This document shows positions 1-6,721 of a DNA stretch of 15,433 nucleotides, one piece after another. Position 1 is the first letter of the stretch, and the number at the start of each line of letters is the position of its first letter. Origin of the DNA: Boseongicola sp. SB0662_bin_57 (GTDB taxonomy: Bacteria; Pseudomonadota; Alphaproteobacteria; Rhodobacterales; Rhodobacteraceae); the NCBI GenBank assembly GCA_009839535.1, contig VXPN01000158.1, positions 1-15,433 on the forward strand, read 5' to 3'. The position numbers and the translations under genes are program-made. A model generated the notes under the pieces. It was not told the DNA's origin and ran no database searches. It was given only the letters and a program-made list of their open reading frames with translations.

Positions 1-167
1 GTGTGGGCACGATCTTTGGCGCGTTCTTTGGAGCGATGACCGTCACGCTGATCCCTTCCGGCGCAGTCGGTGCGGGTTTTGCCGGCTATTGGACAGACTT
101 CATATTCGGCCTCGTCATCATCGTGACCATGATCGCGCACCGCTTTTCTGGCGCGCGGATCCGATGA
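1..167 (+). CDS. Sugar ABC transporter permease, C-terminal part (partial)
   Basis: The window opens inside this gene. Reading from base 3, the last 54 residues run to a TGA at 165-167. They contain GTIFGAFFGAMTV, a gap of about 17 residues, then a hydrophobic segment FGLVIIVTMIAHRF and a short basic tail. This layout (G-T-x-x-G-A-x-x-G-A, a short loop, then 'W-x-D-F-x-F-G-L-V-I' and a final transmembrane helix) is typical of the C-terminus of RbsC/XylH-type inner-membrane permeases (BPD_transp_2 family), which carry ribose, xylose and similar sugars with a periplasmic binding protein and an ATPase. The stop lies one base before the next ATG, so it is probably the upstream member of the sugar operon that runs to 3396. 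The substrate cannot be read from this fragment, and the rest of the gene lies outside the window. Confidence 0.75.
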   Translation, partial: VGTIFGAFFGAMTVTLIPSGAVGAGFAGYWTDFIFGLVIIVTMIAHRFSGARIR

Positions 168-168
168 C

Positions 169-441
169 ATGCGCGCGGCGGCGATCACAGGAGCGGCGGA
201 CAGCATCGGGGTGAATGCCGTCAGCCTGGGCTGGATTGATACCGCCGTCACCGGTCGCGCGCTGGCCGAACTGCCGGGTGCCGAGGTCGTCAGGACAAAG
301 GCGGGTGGCGCGTACATCCTCGGCCGTTTGGCGCGGTCCGAAGAAGCCGCCGACGCGATCGCTTCTCTCTTGTCCGACACAGCGAGCTTCGTCACCGACA
401 CCGAGTCGATTGTCGGTGGGGGGGTCCTGTGCAGTCGATGA
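169..441 (+). pseudogene. Short-chain dehydrogenase/reductase remnant with large internal deletion
   Basis: This 90-residue frame joins the two ends of an SDR protein. Residues 4-14 (AAITGAADSIG) match the N-terminal Rossmann nucleotide-binding loop TGxxxGIG. The next residues, VNAVSLGWIDT, match the segment that normally lies about 170 residues further on (typically VNAVSPGWIDT). The end, GRLARSEEAADAIASLL then SDTASFVTDTESIVGGG, is the usual SDR C-terminus. The whole middle is missing, including the NNAG motif and the catalytic Ser-Tyr-Lys, so it cannot be an active oxidoreductase. A Pro-to-Leu change in the PG motif and Gly for Asp in the usual V-D-G-G end also suggest decay. It starts one base after the permease stop and overlaps the start of the dioxygenase gene, so the deletion kept the operon in frame. 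A sequencing or assembly artefact is the alternative. Confidence 0.72.
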
Positions 442-1319
442 GCGACAACGCTCCGATAGACCAGGAGTCATTGGCACGAGGTTACGCCCGTCTCCCGTGT
501 CTGTTGCCGGACGACCTGGTGGCCCGGCTGACACACATCTCCGCGACAAACGTGGAACGGGCCAGCGCGGCGCATCGGGCGGCAAACCGTTCGCAGGGTT
601 CGCTGATCAACATAGCGACGGATCCGGGCTACGCCGAACTTGTCGGCGCTCCGGAGATTCTGAACGGGCTCGCGGGTCTGGGCTTTTCCGATCTGCGATT
701 TCAGGCCGGTTTCCTGATCTCGAAGCCGGGCCATTCGCCAGCGCTCTTTTGGCATCAGGACTGGTGGGGATGGTCGCTTGGATCCTCCTATCTTGCCCGT
801 CCGCAACAGATCGGCGTGATGGTCTACCTAAGCCGGACAAGCGTCGCGAATGGCTGCCTAAGGGTGCTGCCGGGCTCTCACCTGCAAAGCCACCGTCTGC
901 ATTGCTCAGTCACGGCGCACGACGCCGGGTTGTCCCGCGTCGACGACGAGAGGCACGTACTCTACCAGAGCATCCAAGGAGAGATTGCCCTTCCTAGCAA
1001 ACCGGGCGACGTGCTTGTCATCGACGCCCGAATTCTGCATTCGACCTATCCGAACACCACTGATCAAGAGCGGATGCTGCTGACGCTTTGGTATCATCCC
1101 TTCTGGCCGGACCTGCCGCGGGGCGTTCGCGCCCATGCCGCCGACGTCTTCGACGGCGCGGTGTCCGATGTCTCCAATGGCAGCAGTCCAACACCCCGAA
1201 GCTGGCCACCAAGTGCGCTGGAGAAGATCGCGGCTCTGGCGCCCGAGCGACCCTGCGGACCACCGGTCGAATTCGACAGGCGTCCCGACACCAGCCGGAT
1301 GGAGGCCAAGCGTGACTGA
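438..1319 (+). CDS. Phytanoyl-CoA dioxygenase (PhyH) family Fe(II)/2-oxoglutarate oxygenase
   Basis: A 293-residue cytoplasmic protein of the PhyH family, non-haem iron enzymes that couple 2-oxoglutarate decarboxylation to hydroxylation of a small substrate. The iron triad is visible: HxD as H106-Q-D108 in FWHQDWWGW, and the distal H201 in ARILHSTYPN. R212 (DQERMLLTLWYHP), eleven residues on, is placed to bind the 2-oxoglutarate carboxylate. NGCLRVLPGSH (138-148) is another strongly conserved PhyH stretch. The ATG at 438 was chosen; a GTG at 429 is in frame and lies closer to the G-rich GGTGGGGGGG tract, so a three-residue longer protein is possible. The start overlaps the SDR remnant, and the last 8 bases overlap the GH31 gene start, so the two are probably translated as a coupled pair. 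The substrate is unknown; the operon suggests a sugar, a glycoside aglycone or a compatible solute. Confidence 0.85.
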   Translation: MSDNAPIDQESLARGYARLPCLLPDDLVARLTHISATNVERASAAHRAANRSQGSLINIATDPGYAELVGAPEILNGLAGLGFSDLRFQAGFLISKPGHSPALFWHQDWWGWSLGSSYLARPQQIGVMVYLSRTSVANGCLRVLPGSHLQSHRLHCSVTAHDAGLSRVDDERHVLYQSIQGEIALPSKPGDVLVIDARILHSTYPNTTDQERMLLTLWYHPFWPDLPRGVRAHAADVFDGAVSDVSNGSSPTPRSWPPSALEKIAALAPERPCGPPVEFDRRPDTSRMEAKRD

Positions 1320-3396
1320 CACCTACACGAAAGACGGTGACGCATTGGTTATCCGCTTCAACAGCGAGTGCGTGCGGGTCGAAGCCTGGGGGCCGGACGC
1401 CCTGAGAATCCGGGCGCGCCCCGGAGGCAAGGTCGCAGAACCGCATGTTTGCGCACTCTTGGCGGCTGCGCCGACCAGGCCGTCGATCGTGATCGACGGG
1501 AAGCACGCCCGTATCCGCAACGGCCGAATCGAGGCACGGGTCAGGCTGGCACGCCGGCTTGGTGCGGACGTCCACCTGGAACCGGTGATCGGATACTACG
1601 ACACGGTGACGGGCGAAGAGCTCTTGTCTGAAGCACGCAGTCACTTTGCCGGACCTCCGGCGCGGCGGTTCAAGCCAATCGCATCGGGAAGCTTCCAGCT
1701 CGAGGTCACGTTCACGGCCTATGACGACGAGCACCTGATGGGCCTCGGCCAACCGCAGCACGGGCGCGAGGACCTGAAGGCCACCTCGACCAACCTCGTC
1801 CAGCAGAACACGCACGTGGTCGTCCCTTTCGTGATTTCGTCACGAGGTTACGGGTTCTTGTGGAACAATCCGGCGGTTGGTCGGGTCGAGTTCGCATCCA
1901 ACATAACGCGTTGGCGTGCCGACACGACTCCGGGCCTCGACTACTGGATCACCGCCGGCGAAACGCCGGAGCGCATACTGCGGACCTACATCGCCGCGAC
2001 CGGACTTCCGCCCGCGTGCCCCGATTGGGTGACCGGCTTCTGGCAGTCGAAGCTGCGCTATCGCTCGCAGCAGGAAATCGTGAACGTCGCGCACGGCTAC
2101 CGCCAGCGGGGAATTCCGCTGTCGTGCATCGTGATTGACTTCTTCGCCTGGACCCGACAGGGCGAGTGGGAGTTCGACCCGGCCGAATGGCCCGATCCCG
2201 AGGGCCTCGTGCGCGAACTGGACGAAATGGGCATGAAGGCCATCGTCTCGATCTGGCCGACGATCGGTGCGAACGCGAAGCACTTCGCCGAGATGCGCGA
2301 AAAGGGGTACCTTCTGCGCACCGAGCGCGGCGTACCTGCGGTTATCCAGTTTCCCGACAAGGACCCACTCGGGGTGCACTTCCTGACCTATTGCGACGCA
2401 TTCAACCCCGATGCCCGCGACTTCCATTGGGACAAGGTCAGGCGGAGTTACCTCGACCGGGGCATCAACAACTTCTGGCTGGATGCCTGCGAACCCGAGA
2501 TGCGACCCGCAGATGCCGAAAATGTGCGGACCCACCTGGGCAACGGGGCGGAGATGCTGTCAGCCTATCCGCTGGTCCATGCGCAACGCTACGCCGAAGG
2601 CCTGAAAGCGGCAGGCGCCGACGATGCGGTGCTCCTGTGTCGCTCTACCTGGGCTGGGGGGCAGCGTTATCCGGTCATCCTTTGGTCCGGCGACGTCTGG
2701 TCGACATGGGAGGATTACCGCGCCCAGATCGCCGCGGGACTGCACGCGGCCATGTCGGGAATCGGCTGGTGGACGACCGATATCGGCGGATTCTACGAGG
2801 GTCACGCCGACGATCCCGACTTCCCCGAACTTCTTGTCCGCTGGTTCGAATTTGGCGTGTTCTCGCCGATCTGTCGCCTGCACGGCGTGCGGATCCCAAA
2901 CGGTGTTCCTTTCGCATCCGCTGACGGCGAAGTCGACTATGGGCGAGAGCTCTTCCACGTCTTCACCGACACGGGCGGTGACAACGAGATCTGGAGTTAC
3001 GGACCCAAGGTGGAGAAGATCCTGACGCGGCTGCTGGAACTGCGTGAGCGGCTGCGCCCCTATCTGGCCGAGGTCATGGCTGAATACACTGCGACGGGCG
3101 TGCCGCCGATGCGCCCCCTGCCCTTCGCGTTTCCCTCCGACACGGCGCTGCGGGTCCCGCAAGGTGCATTCATGCTCGGTCCCAAACTGCTGGTGGCGCC
3201 TGTGCTGGAGCCCAGCGCGAATTCGCGGGAGATACGCCTCCCCAGCGGACGCGATTGGGTGCACGTCTGGACTGGCGAGCCTTGCGAAGGCGGCAAAACG
3301 ATCCGGGTTGCCGCAAAGTTGGGGATGCCGCCCGTATTCTGTTTGTCCGAACATTGGAGCGAGCACATGCGTGACTTTGAGAACCTGTCTTCGTAA
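1312..3396 (+). CDS. Glycoside hydrolase family 31 alpha-glycosidase (alpha-xylosidase/alpha-glucosidase type)
   Basis: A 694-residue GH31 retaining alpha-glycosidase. An N-terminal beta-sandwich (about 1-225) precedes the (beta/alpha)8 barrel (about 235-565) and C-terminal beta domains. The catalytic nucleophile is D391 in FWLDACEPEM. The acid/base is D461 in RYPVILWSGD, preceded by RSTWAGGQ. Other family landmarks are IDFFAWTRQGEWEFDPAEWP (275-294) and GIGWWTTDIGGF. There is no signal peptide, so it acts in the cytoplasm on an imported oligosaccharide or glycoside, fitting the sugar permease upstream. The GTG at 1312 was chosen because it follows a good GGAGG ribosome site (about 1300) and gives MTDTYTKDGD at a natural family start; it overlaps the dioxygenase stop by 8 bases. 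The WTRQGEW motif resembles bacterial alpha-xylosidases and related enzymes, but substrate preference cannot be settled by eye. Confidence 0.93.
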   Translation: MTDTYTKDGDALVIRFNSECVRVEAWGPDALRIRARPGGKVAEPHVCALLAAAPTRPSIVIDGKHARIRNGRIEARVRLARRLGADVHLEPVIGYYDTVTGEELLSEARSHFAGPPARRFKPIASGSFQLEVTFTAYDDEHLMGLGQPQHGREDLKATSTNLVQQNTHVVVPFVISSRGYGFLWNNPAVGRVEFASNITRWRADTTPGLDYWITAGETPERILRTYIAATGLPPACPDWVTGFWQSKLRYRSQQEIVNVAHGYRQRGIPLSCIVIDFFAWTRQGEWEFDPAEWPDPEGLVRELDEMGMKAIVSIWPTIGANAKHFAEMREKGYLLRTERGVPAVIQFPDKDPLGVHFLTYCDAFNPDARDFHWDKVRRSYLDRGINNFWLDACEPEMRPADAENVRTHLGNGAEMLSAYPLVHAQRYAEGLKAAGADDAVLLCRSTWAGGQRYPVILWSGDVWSTWEDYRAQIAAGLHAAMSGIGWWTTDIGGFYEGHADDPDFPELLVRWFEFGVFSPICRLHGVRIPNGVPFASADGEVDYGRELFHVFTDTGGDNEIWSYGPKVEKILTRLLELRERLRPYLAEVMAEYTATGVPPMRPLPFAFPSDTALRVPQGAFMLGPKLLVAPVLEPSANSREIRLPSGRDWVHVWTGEPCEGGKTIRVAAKLGMPPVFCLSEHWSEHMRDFENLSS

Positions 3397-3444
3397 GCTC
3401 TTCGCTATCCTGGGCCCGCATCTCAACCGGGATGTCGATTCGCG

Positions 3445-3593
3445 ATTGGGCGACCCCGTCCGGGTCCGCAGAGAACCGACTCGAAGAACCGTCGGCTGTC
3501 CGCAGTGGCGCCGCCGGGATTGGTCGCCTTGCCGGACAGAATATGCTCGACCTGCACCAATATGGAGTCGGTCAGAGCACCGTCCTGCCTGCA
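3445..3593 (-). pseudogene. IS5-family transposase N-terminal fragment (frameshifted)
   Basis: Reading the - strand from about 3593, an open stretch gives ALTDSILVQVEHILSGK followed by ATNPGGATADSRRFFESVL. This resembles the N-terminus of IS5-type (IS427-like) transposases, which typically read D-E-Q-W-x-R-I-E-x-L-L-P-G-K, D-P-G, T-x-x-D-N-R-x-F-V-E-A-V-L-W, R-T-G-x-P-W-R-D. The continuation RTGSP is present, but in another frame (3462-3448), so there is at least one frameshift between 3463 and 3470, and the match is lost soon after. Only about 45-50 residues of the transposase survive. I saw no terminal inverted repeats. The fragment starts fewer than ten bases from the 3' end of the tRNA-Gln gene. 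The identification is by pattern recall and the fragment is short, so confidence is moderate. Confidence 0.55.
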
Positions 3594-3600
3594 CTAGTTC

Positions 3601-3675
3601 TGGCTGGGGTGGTAGGATTCGAACCTACGGTACACGGTACCAAAAACCGCTGCCTTACCACTTGGCTACACCCCA
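3601..3675 (-). tRNA. tRNA-Gln (anticodon UUG)
   Basis: The reverse strand of this 75-base stretch folds as a complete tRNA with an encoded CCA end. Acceptor stem TGGGGTG pairs with CACCCCA, followed by discriminator G and CCA. The D arm is GCC/GGC around AAGTGGTAA. The anticodon stem GCGGT/ACCGT (one G-U pair) carries loop TTTTGGT with anticodon TTG. The T arm is GTAGG-TTCGAAT-CCTAC. The weak U1-A72 first pair and the UUG anticodon are characteristic of glutamine tRNA. Its 3' end faces the transposase fragment and the sugar cluster, the usual side for insertion into tRNA genes. Confidence 0.97.
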
Positions 3676-3687
3676 GCGGGCGGGCGT

Positions 3688-3716
3688 TACTTACGCAAGC
3701 CTGATGCTCCATGCAA
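3688..3716 (-). promoter_or_regulatory. Candidate sigma-70 promoter for tRNA-Gln
   Basis: On the - strand, TTGCAT (3716-3711) is followed after 17 bases by TAAGTA (3693-3688), about a dozen bases before the tRNA 5' end at 3675. The spacing and position are right for a stable-RNA promoter, but the -10 box is a poor match, so this is a guess from position. Confidence 0.3.
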
Positions 3717-3755
3717 GACCGCAGTCCGCGATTCAAAGCATTGCGGCTGTCAGGC

Positions 3756-5054
3756 TCATCCGTGCTGTTTCTCTATCTTCGAGAGTCTTCCGACAATCAG
3801 GGAGATCACCGCAGCGAAGAAACTGAGAAGAGCGCCCATCTTTGCCGCATCCTGCACAGCGCCCGGATCGAAGGCGACCGTGGCGATGAACAGCGAGACC
3901 GTGAAGCCGATCGCGGCCACGCAACCGATCACGAAGAGGTCGACTATGCGCACGCCGGCCGGCAATCCAAGCTTCATTGGATTGGCCGCGAACCAGCCGA
4001 AGAGCAGGACACCGAAAGGCTTTCCCACGATCAGGCCCAAGAGAACCAGCCAGGTCGCCGTGCCAATGGCGGAGAACTCGACGCCCGCGTTCAGCAGGCC
4101 AAAAAAGAAAAGAATCACCTCGACAGGATGCTTCAGCAAATGTTCGCAGTGGTTCAGCAGGTCCGTCAGGTACTGCTCCGCCTCGGCAAAGATGCCGAAG
4201 GCGCGGTCTGCATGGGGAAGTGTCGGCACGATGGGGAGCAGGCCCAATGCGGGATGCAGGCCGCTCTCCTGGAACCCGTACCAACTCATGGCTCCCGCCA
4301 CCAGATAGGGCCAGAAGGACAGTTTCTTGCGCACCCATGTCGACTTGCGGCGCAGCTGGTCCGCCCGGTCCAGCCAGCGAGGCAACCAGTTGAAGACCAC
4401 GTAGACGGCGATCGCCGAAAATACCGACAGCAGGAACCATTCCGGCGCCAGTTCGCCGGACGGGTAGAAGACCGCCAGGATGATCAGGCCGCAGGCGTCA
4501 TCAGCAATTGCGAGGAGAAGCAGGAAACGGACCGCCGGATGCCCGGCCCCGAACACGAGCCGACCCACAAGGTAGCTGAAAGCGATGTCCGTGGCCGTCG
4601 GTATCGCCCAGCCATTCGCGACCGCGTCATAGGTGTCCGATCCCAGATATGCCGCGAGCCCGAGATACACGACGATCGGGCCGATCATCCCTCCCGCGGT
4701 CGCGACGAGCGGCGTTGCCGCCTTCCTGCCCCGAAGCGAGCCGTTCTCAAGTATGACCGCCTCCCAGACCTCCTTTGCCGCGATCGCGAAGAAAAAGGCC
4801 ATTAGAACGTCATTCACGAGGAAATGGAAACTCAGGACCCTCTCGACGTCCGGCAGGTCGCTGATGCCGTAGTACTTGCCATAGGCCTTCAGCCAGTAGC
4901 CTGCATCCACACCCACCCAGTCGTTGAACCAGAGCGGATACTCGACCATCAGCTTGTAGGTTCCTGGATCGGAATTTGCCCAGACGAGCGCGATCAGCGC
5001 CCCGATGATCAACAGCAGCGAATAATTGGTGACGAAGTTCCAGACGCGATACAT
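3756..5054 (-). CDS. nhaA: Na+/H+ antiporter NhaA
   Basis: A 432-residue polytopic inner-membrane antiporter that exchanges cytoplasmic Na+ (or Li+) for external protons, giving salt and alkaline-pH tolerance. The unwound-helix motif is visible as GWAIPTATDIAF (148-159, with D156 equivalent to the essential Asp133 of the E. coli protein). The ion-binding pair is D185-D186 in LAIADDACGLIILAVFY. The C-terminal half, with GLHPALGLLPIVPTLPHA and IGFTVSLFIATVAF, is also typical. The protein is longer than the 388-residue E. coli NhaA; the extra length lies partly in the loop after the first helix (about 35-70). The ATG at 5054 has a strong GGAGGA ribosome site at 5063-5068. It is transcribed alone, with 178 bases separating it from the arsP stop. 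Confidence 0.95.
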   Translation of the reverse strand: MYRVWNFVTNYSLLLIIGALIALVWANSDPGTYKLMVEYPLWFNDWVGVDAGYWLKAYGKYYGISDLPDVERVLSFHFLVNDVLMAFFFAIAAKEVWEAVILENGSLRGRKAATPLVATAGGMIGPIVVYLGLAAYLGSDTYDAVANGWAIPTATDIAFSYLVGRLVFGAGHPAVRFLLLLAIADDACGLIILAVFYPSGELAPEWFLLSVFSAIAVYVVFNWLPRWLDRADQLRRKSTWVRKKLSFWPYLVAGAMSWYGFQESGLHPALGLLPIVPTLPHADRAFGIFAEAEQYLTDLLNHCEHLLKHPVEVILFFFGLLNAGVEFSAIGTATWLVLLGLIVGKPFGVLLFGWFAANPMKLGLPAGVRIVDLFVIGCVAAIGFTVSLFIATVAFDPGAVQDAAKMGALLSFFAAVISLIVGRLSKIEKQHG

Positions 5055-5081
5055 CCCGAGGCTCCTCCAAGCATTCAGGTC

Positions 5082-5110
5082 GAAATAGACTGCCAGCCCG
5101 TGCTGGGCAA
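5082..5110 (-). promoter_or_regulatory. Candidate promoter upstream of nhaA
   Basis: On the - strand, TTGCCC (5110-5105) and TATTTC (5087-5082) are separated by 17 bases, lying just upstream of the nhaA ribosome site. The match to sigma-70 consensus is moderate. No NhaR-type operator was recognised in the 178-base gap. Confidence 0.28.
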
Positions 5111-5232
5111 GCCGAGGGCGGGCAATTCCGTGGCGCCACGCAATGATGGCCGCATGCGGGTCAAGCCTTCCCGAACTGCCGGAAGCTTGGCAGGCCGTCA
5201 GGCGAGGCAGGCCAATCGGCCAGTACCGGCGC

Positions 5233-6255
5233 TCAGGCGATCATGCCCCAGGCAAGGCCCGCGATCAGTGCCCCCAGGAGCGCGATCCCGAGATAGCCGG
5301 CAAAGACCCGCGGCTTGACAAGCGCCCAGACGGCAATGGCGGCCGGAATGGAACTGACGCCTCCGGCCAGCACGAACGACATCGCAGCCCCAGGCGCCAT
5401 GCCCTGGGCCAGAAGGGCATCCACGAGCGGCACGGCAGCGTAGCCGTTCAGGTAGGCCGGCGCGCCAACGATGGCTCCCAGAAGAACCGGAACCACGCCT
5501 TCCCCGCCCAGGATTCCCGCGATCATCTCTGCAGGCACGTAGGCGAGCATCAATGCTTCGACCATGTAGGCAAGCATCAGCCACTTGCCGAGAAAGAGCG
5601 CGTTTTCGATGACGGCACCGCGGAAAACCTCGCGACGCTGGCGTTCGCGCCAGAAACGCCAGTTGGGCGTGCCCTTGAATGGCGATGGAGCGCAACCGCA
5701 CCCCTTGGCTTGGGGCTGCGGCTTCAAGGGGTCTGCAAAGACCGGAGACAGAAAAAAGAGGCGGACAATCATCCCGCCAAGAAGACCCATGCCTACTGCG
5801 CTGACGGTCTTGGCGACAGCGAAAGGCATGCCAAGCGTCCCGGCCGTGATCAGGAACATCGCAGGATCCATCAAGGGAGAGGAAAGCCAGAAGGCCATCA
5901 CCGCGGACAGCGGCGCACCGATCGCCAGGAGAGCGGCGATGAAGGGGATCACCTCGCAGGAACAGAACGGCGACAGGCCGCCGAGAAGCGCTGCCAGCAC
6001 GATCATCCGCACCTCGCGCCCCTCGAAGGCCTTCGCGAGCAAGGCCTCCGCACCGGTCGCCTTGAGGAGTCCGACCGCCAGAACCGCGAACAGGATGAAC
6101 ATGCCCGTTTGGGAAAATGCGCCGATCGCGAATCTCACGGTCTCCTTCGCCTGCAACGGATCGATGAGCGCAACCAGGAGCGGCAATGCGAGGACCAGAA
6201 GCCAGACCCGGTCGATCCTCACTCGTCCCGCCAGCGATGCAGTCAAGTCAGCCAT
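5233..6255 (-). CDS. arsP: ArsP/YraQ-type permease (PF03773), likely organoarsenical efflux
   Basis: A 340-residue inner-membrane permease with about eight hydrophobic helices. It carries the family signature GGLSPFCSCEVIPFIAAL (92-109, with C98 and C100), followed by AFWLSSPLMDPAMF. A cytoplasmic loop contains a second cysteine pair in KGCGCAPS (C186, C188), and the second half has GAPAYLNGYAAVPL and GGVSSIPAAIA. Characterised ArsP members expel trivalent organoarsenicals such as methylarsenite; other members of the family (YraQ, DUF318) have no known substrate. The ATG at 6255 was chosen; it overlaps the arsR stop (ATGGCTGA), so the two are translationally coupled. A TTG at 6276 is also in frame. 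Pairing with an ArsR that has a vicinal cysteine pair favours arsenic over the uncharacterised alternatives, but this remains inference. Confidence 0.8.
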   Translation of the reverse strand: MADLTASLAGRVRIDRVWLLVLALPLLVALIDPLQAKETVRFAIGAFSQTGMFILFAVLAVGLLKATGAEALLAKAFEGREVRMIVLAALLGGLSPFCSCEVIPFIAALLAIGAPLSAVMAFWLSSPLMDPAMFLITAGTLGMPFAVAKTVSAVGMGLLGGMIVRLFFLSPVFADPLKPQPQAKGCGCAPSPFKGTPNWRFWRERQRREVFRGAVIENALFLGKWLMLAYMVEALMLAYVPAEMIAGILGGEGVVPVLLGAIVGAPAYLNGYAAVPLVDALLAQGMAPGAAMSFVLAGGVSSIPAAIAVWALVKPRVFAGYLGIALLGALIAGLAWGMIA

Positions 6256-6592
6256 GCCGTCTGGCCCCCCGGCCAACCGCGTCGGCGCAGCACTCGTTCA
6301 GCAGGAACGTCGAGAGTTCCTGCATGCGTTCATATGCGGCACCGACGCAGATGATCCTGCGCCCTTCCCGCGTCTGCCGCACAAGGCCTGCCGCCGCGAG
6401 GACTTTCGTGTGGTGGGTCAAGGTGGACCCGGTCACGCCCGACCTCTCGCCAAGCTCTCCAATGGACAGCCCGTCAGGTCCCGCGCGCACAAGAACCCTG
6501 AGCACGGACAGGCGCTGCTCCGAGCCCAGCGCCGCGAAACTTGAGGCGGCCTGACCCAGATCCAGCGTCGAATCGGGCAATATCATTTCCAT
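6248..6592 (-). CDS. arsR: ArsR/SmtB-family metalloid-responsive repressor
   Basis: A 114-residue winged-helix repressor. The recognition helix region is ELGERSGVTGSTLTHHTKVL (46-65), followed by the wing AAGLVRQTREGRRIICVG. The classical alpha-3 site ELCVCDL is absent; the equivalent region reads GLSIGELGER. Instead the C-terminus has a vicinal pair C101-C102 in LLNECCADA, with a further C82. A Cys101/Cys102 pair is the methylarsenite site described for the ArsR of Shewanella putrefaciens, which controls arsP. Here too arsP follows directly, overlapping by 8 bases. The ATG at 6592 (or 6586, two codons later) lies inside the upstream palindrome and has no ribosome site at good spacing, so a leaderless transcript is possible. 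Binding of inducer should release the operator at 6582-6615. Confidence 0.88.
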   Translation of the reverse strand: MEMILPDSTLDLGQAASSFAALGSEQRLSVLRVLVRAGPDGLSIGELGERSGVTGSTLTHHTKVLAAAGLVRQTREGRRIICVGAAYERMQELSTFLLNECCADAVGRGARRHG

Positions 6593-6615
6593 ATTTCTAG
6601 AAATATAAAAATGAT
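6582..6615. promoter_or_regulatory. ArsR operator: long dyad over arsR start
   Basis: The core ATATTTCTAGAAATAT (6591-6606) is a perfect 16-base palindrome. It is nested in a wider dyad, with ATCATTT at 6582-6588 matching AAATGAT at 6609-6615 at equal distance from the centre; only the two bases on each side between core and outer arms do not pair. The AT-rich element stands out in GC-rich DNA. It lies immediately downstream of a consensus -35 box and overlaps the arsR start codon, so bound repressor would block RNA polymerase. Assignment to ArsR is by position. Confidence 0.75.
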
Positions 6616-6627
6616 CCCGGTTGTCAA
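6600..6627 (-). promoter_or_regulatory. arsR-arsP promoter
   Basis: On the - strand a perfect TTGACA -35 box lies at 6627-6622. A plausible -10, TATTTC (6605-6600), follows after 16 bases and lies inside the operator palindrome. Alternative -10 registers within the AT-rich dyad are possible. The predicted transcription start would fall at about the arsR ATG. Confidence 0.5.
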
Positions 6628-6721
6628 TTGAATTGTGAACGGAGTGACTGCCTGGAAGACCGGATGGGTGTCACCAGCCATGCCGTTGACCTGTTCAACG
6701 TGCACCAGCGCACGGTCCCAG

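Noticed and set aside
1135..1311. N-terminal extension of the GH31 protein upstream of 1312
   Set aside because: The extension overlaps the dioxygenase C-terminus in another frame and has no glycosidase-like sequence; the GTG at 1312 has a ribosome site and a natural N-terminus.
3432..3704. A 90-residue + strand frame across the tRNA region
   Set aside because: Much of it is the complement of the tRNA-Gln gene, and the rest is opposite the transposase fragment.
3711..4805. Long + strand open frame opposite nhaA
   Set aside because: It is rich in R, Q, E, H and D with no domain pattern and lies exactly antisense to a clear NhaA; such frames are common opposite GC-rich genes.
5143..6544. Long + strand open frames opposite arsP and arsR
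   Set aside because: They are low-complexity, charge-rich translations with no recognisable motifs, antisense to well-supported genes on the - strand.
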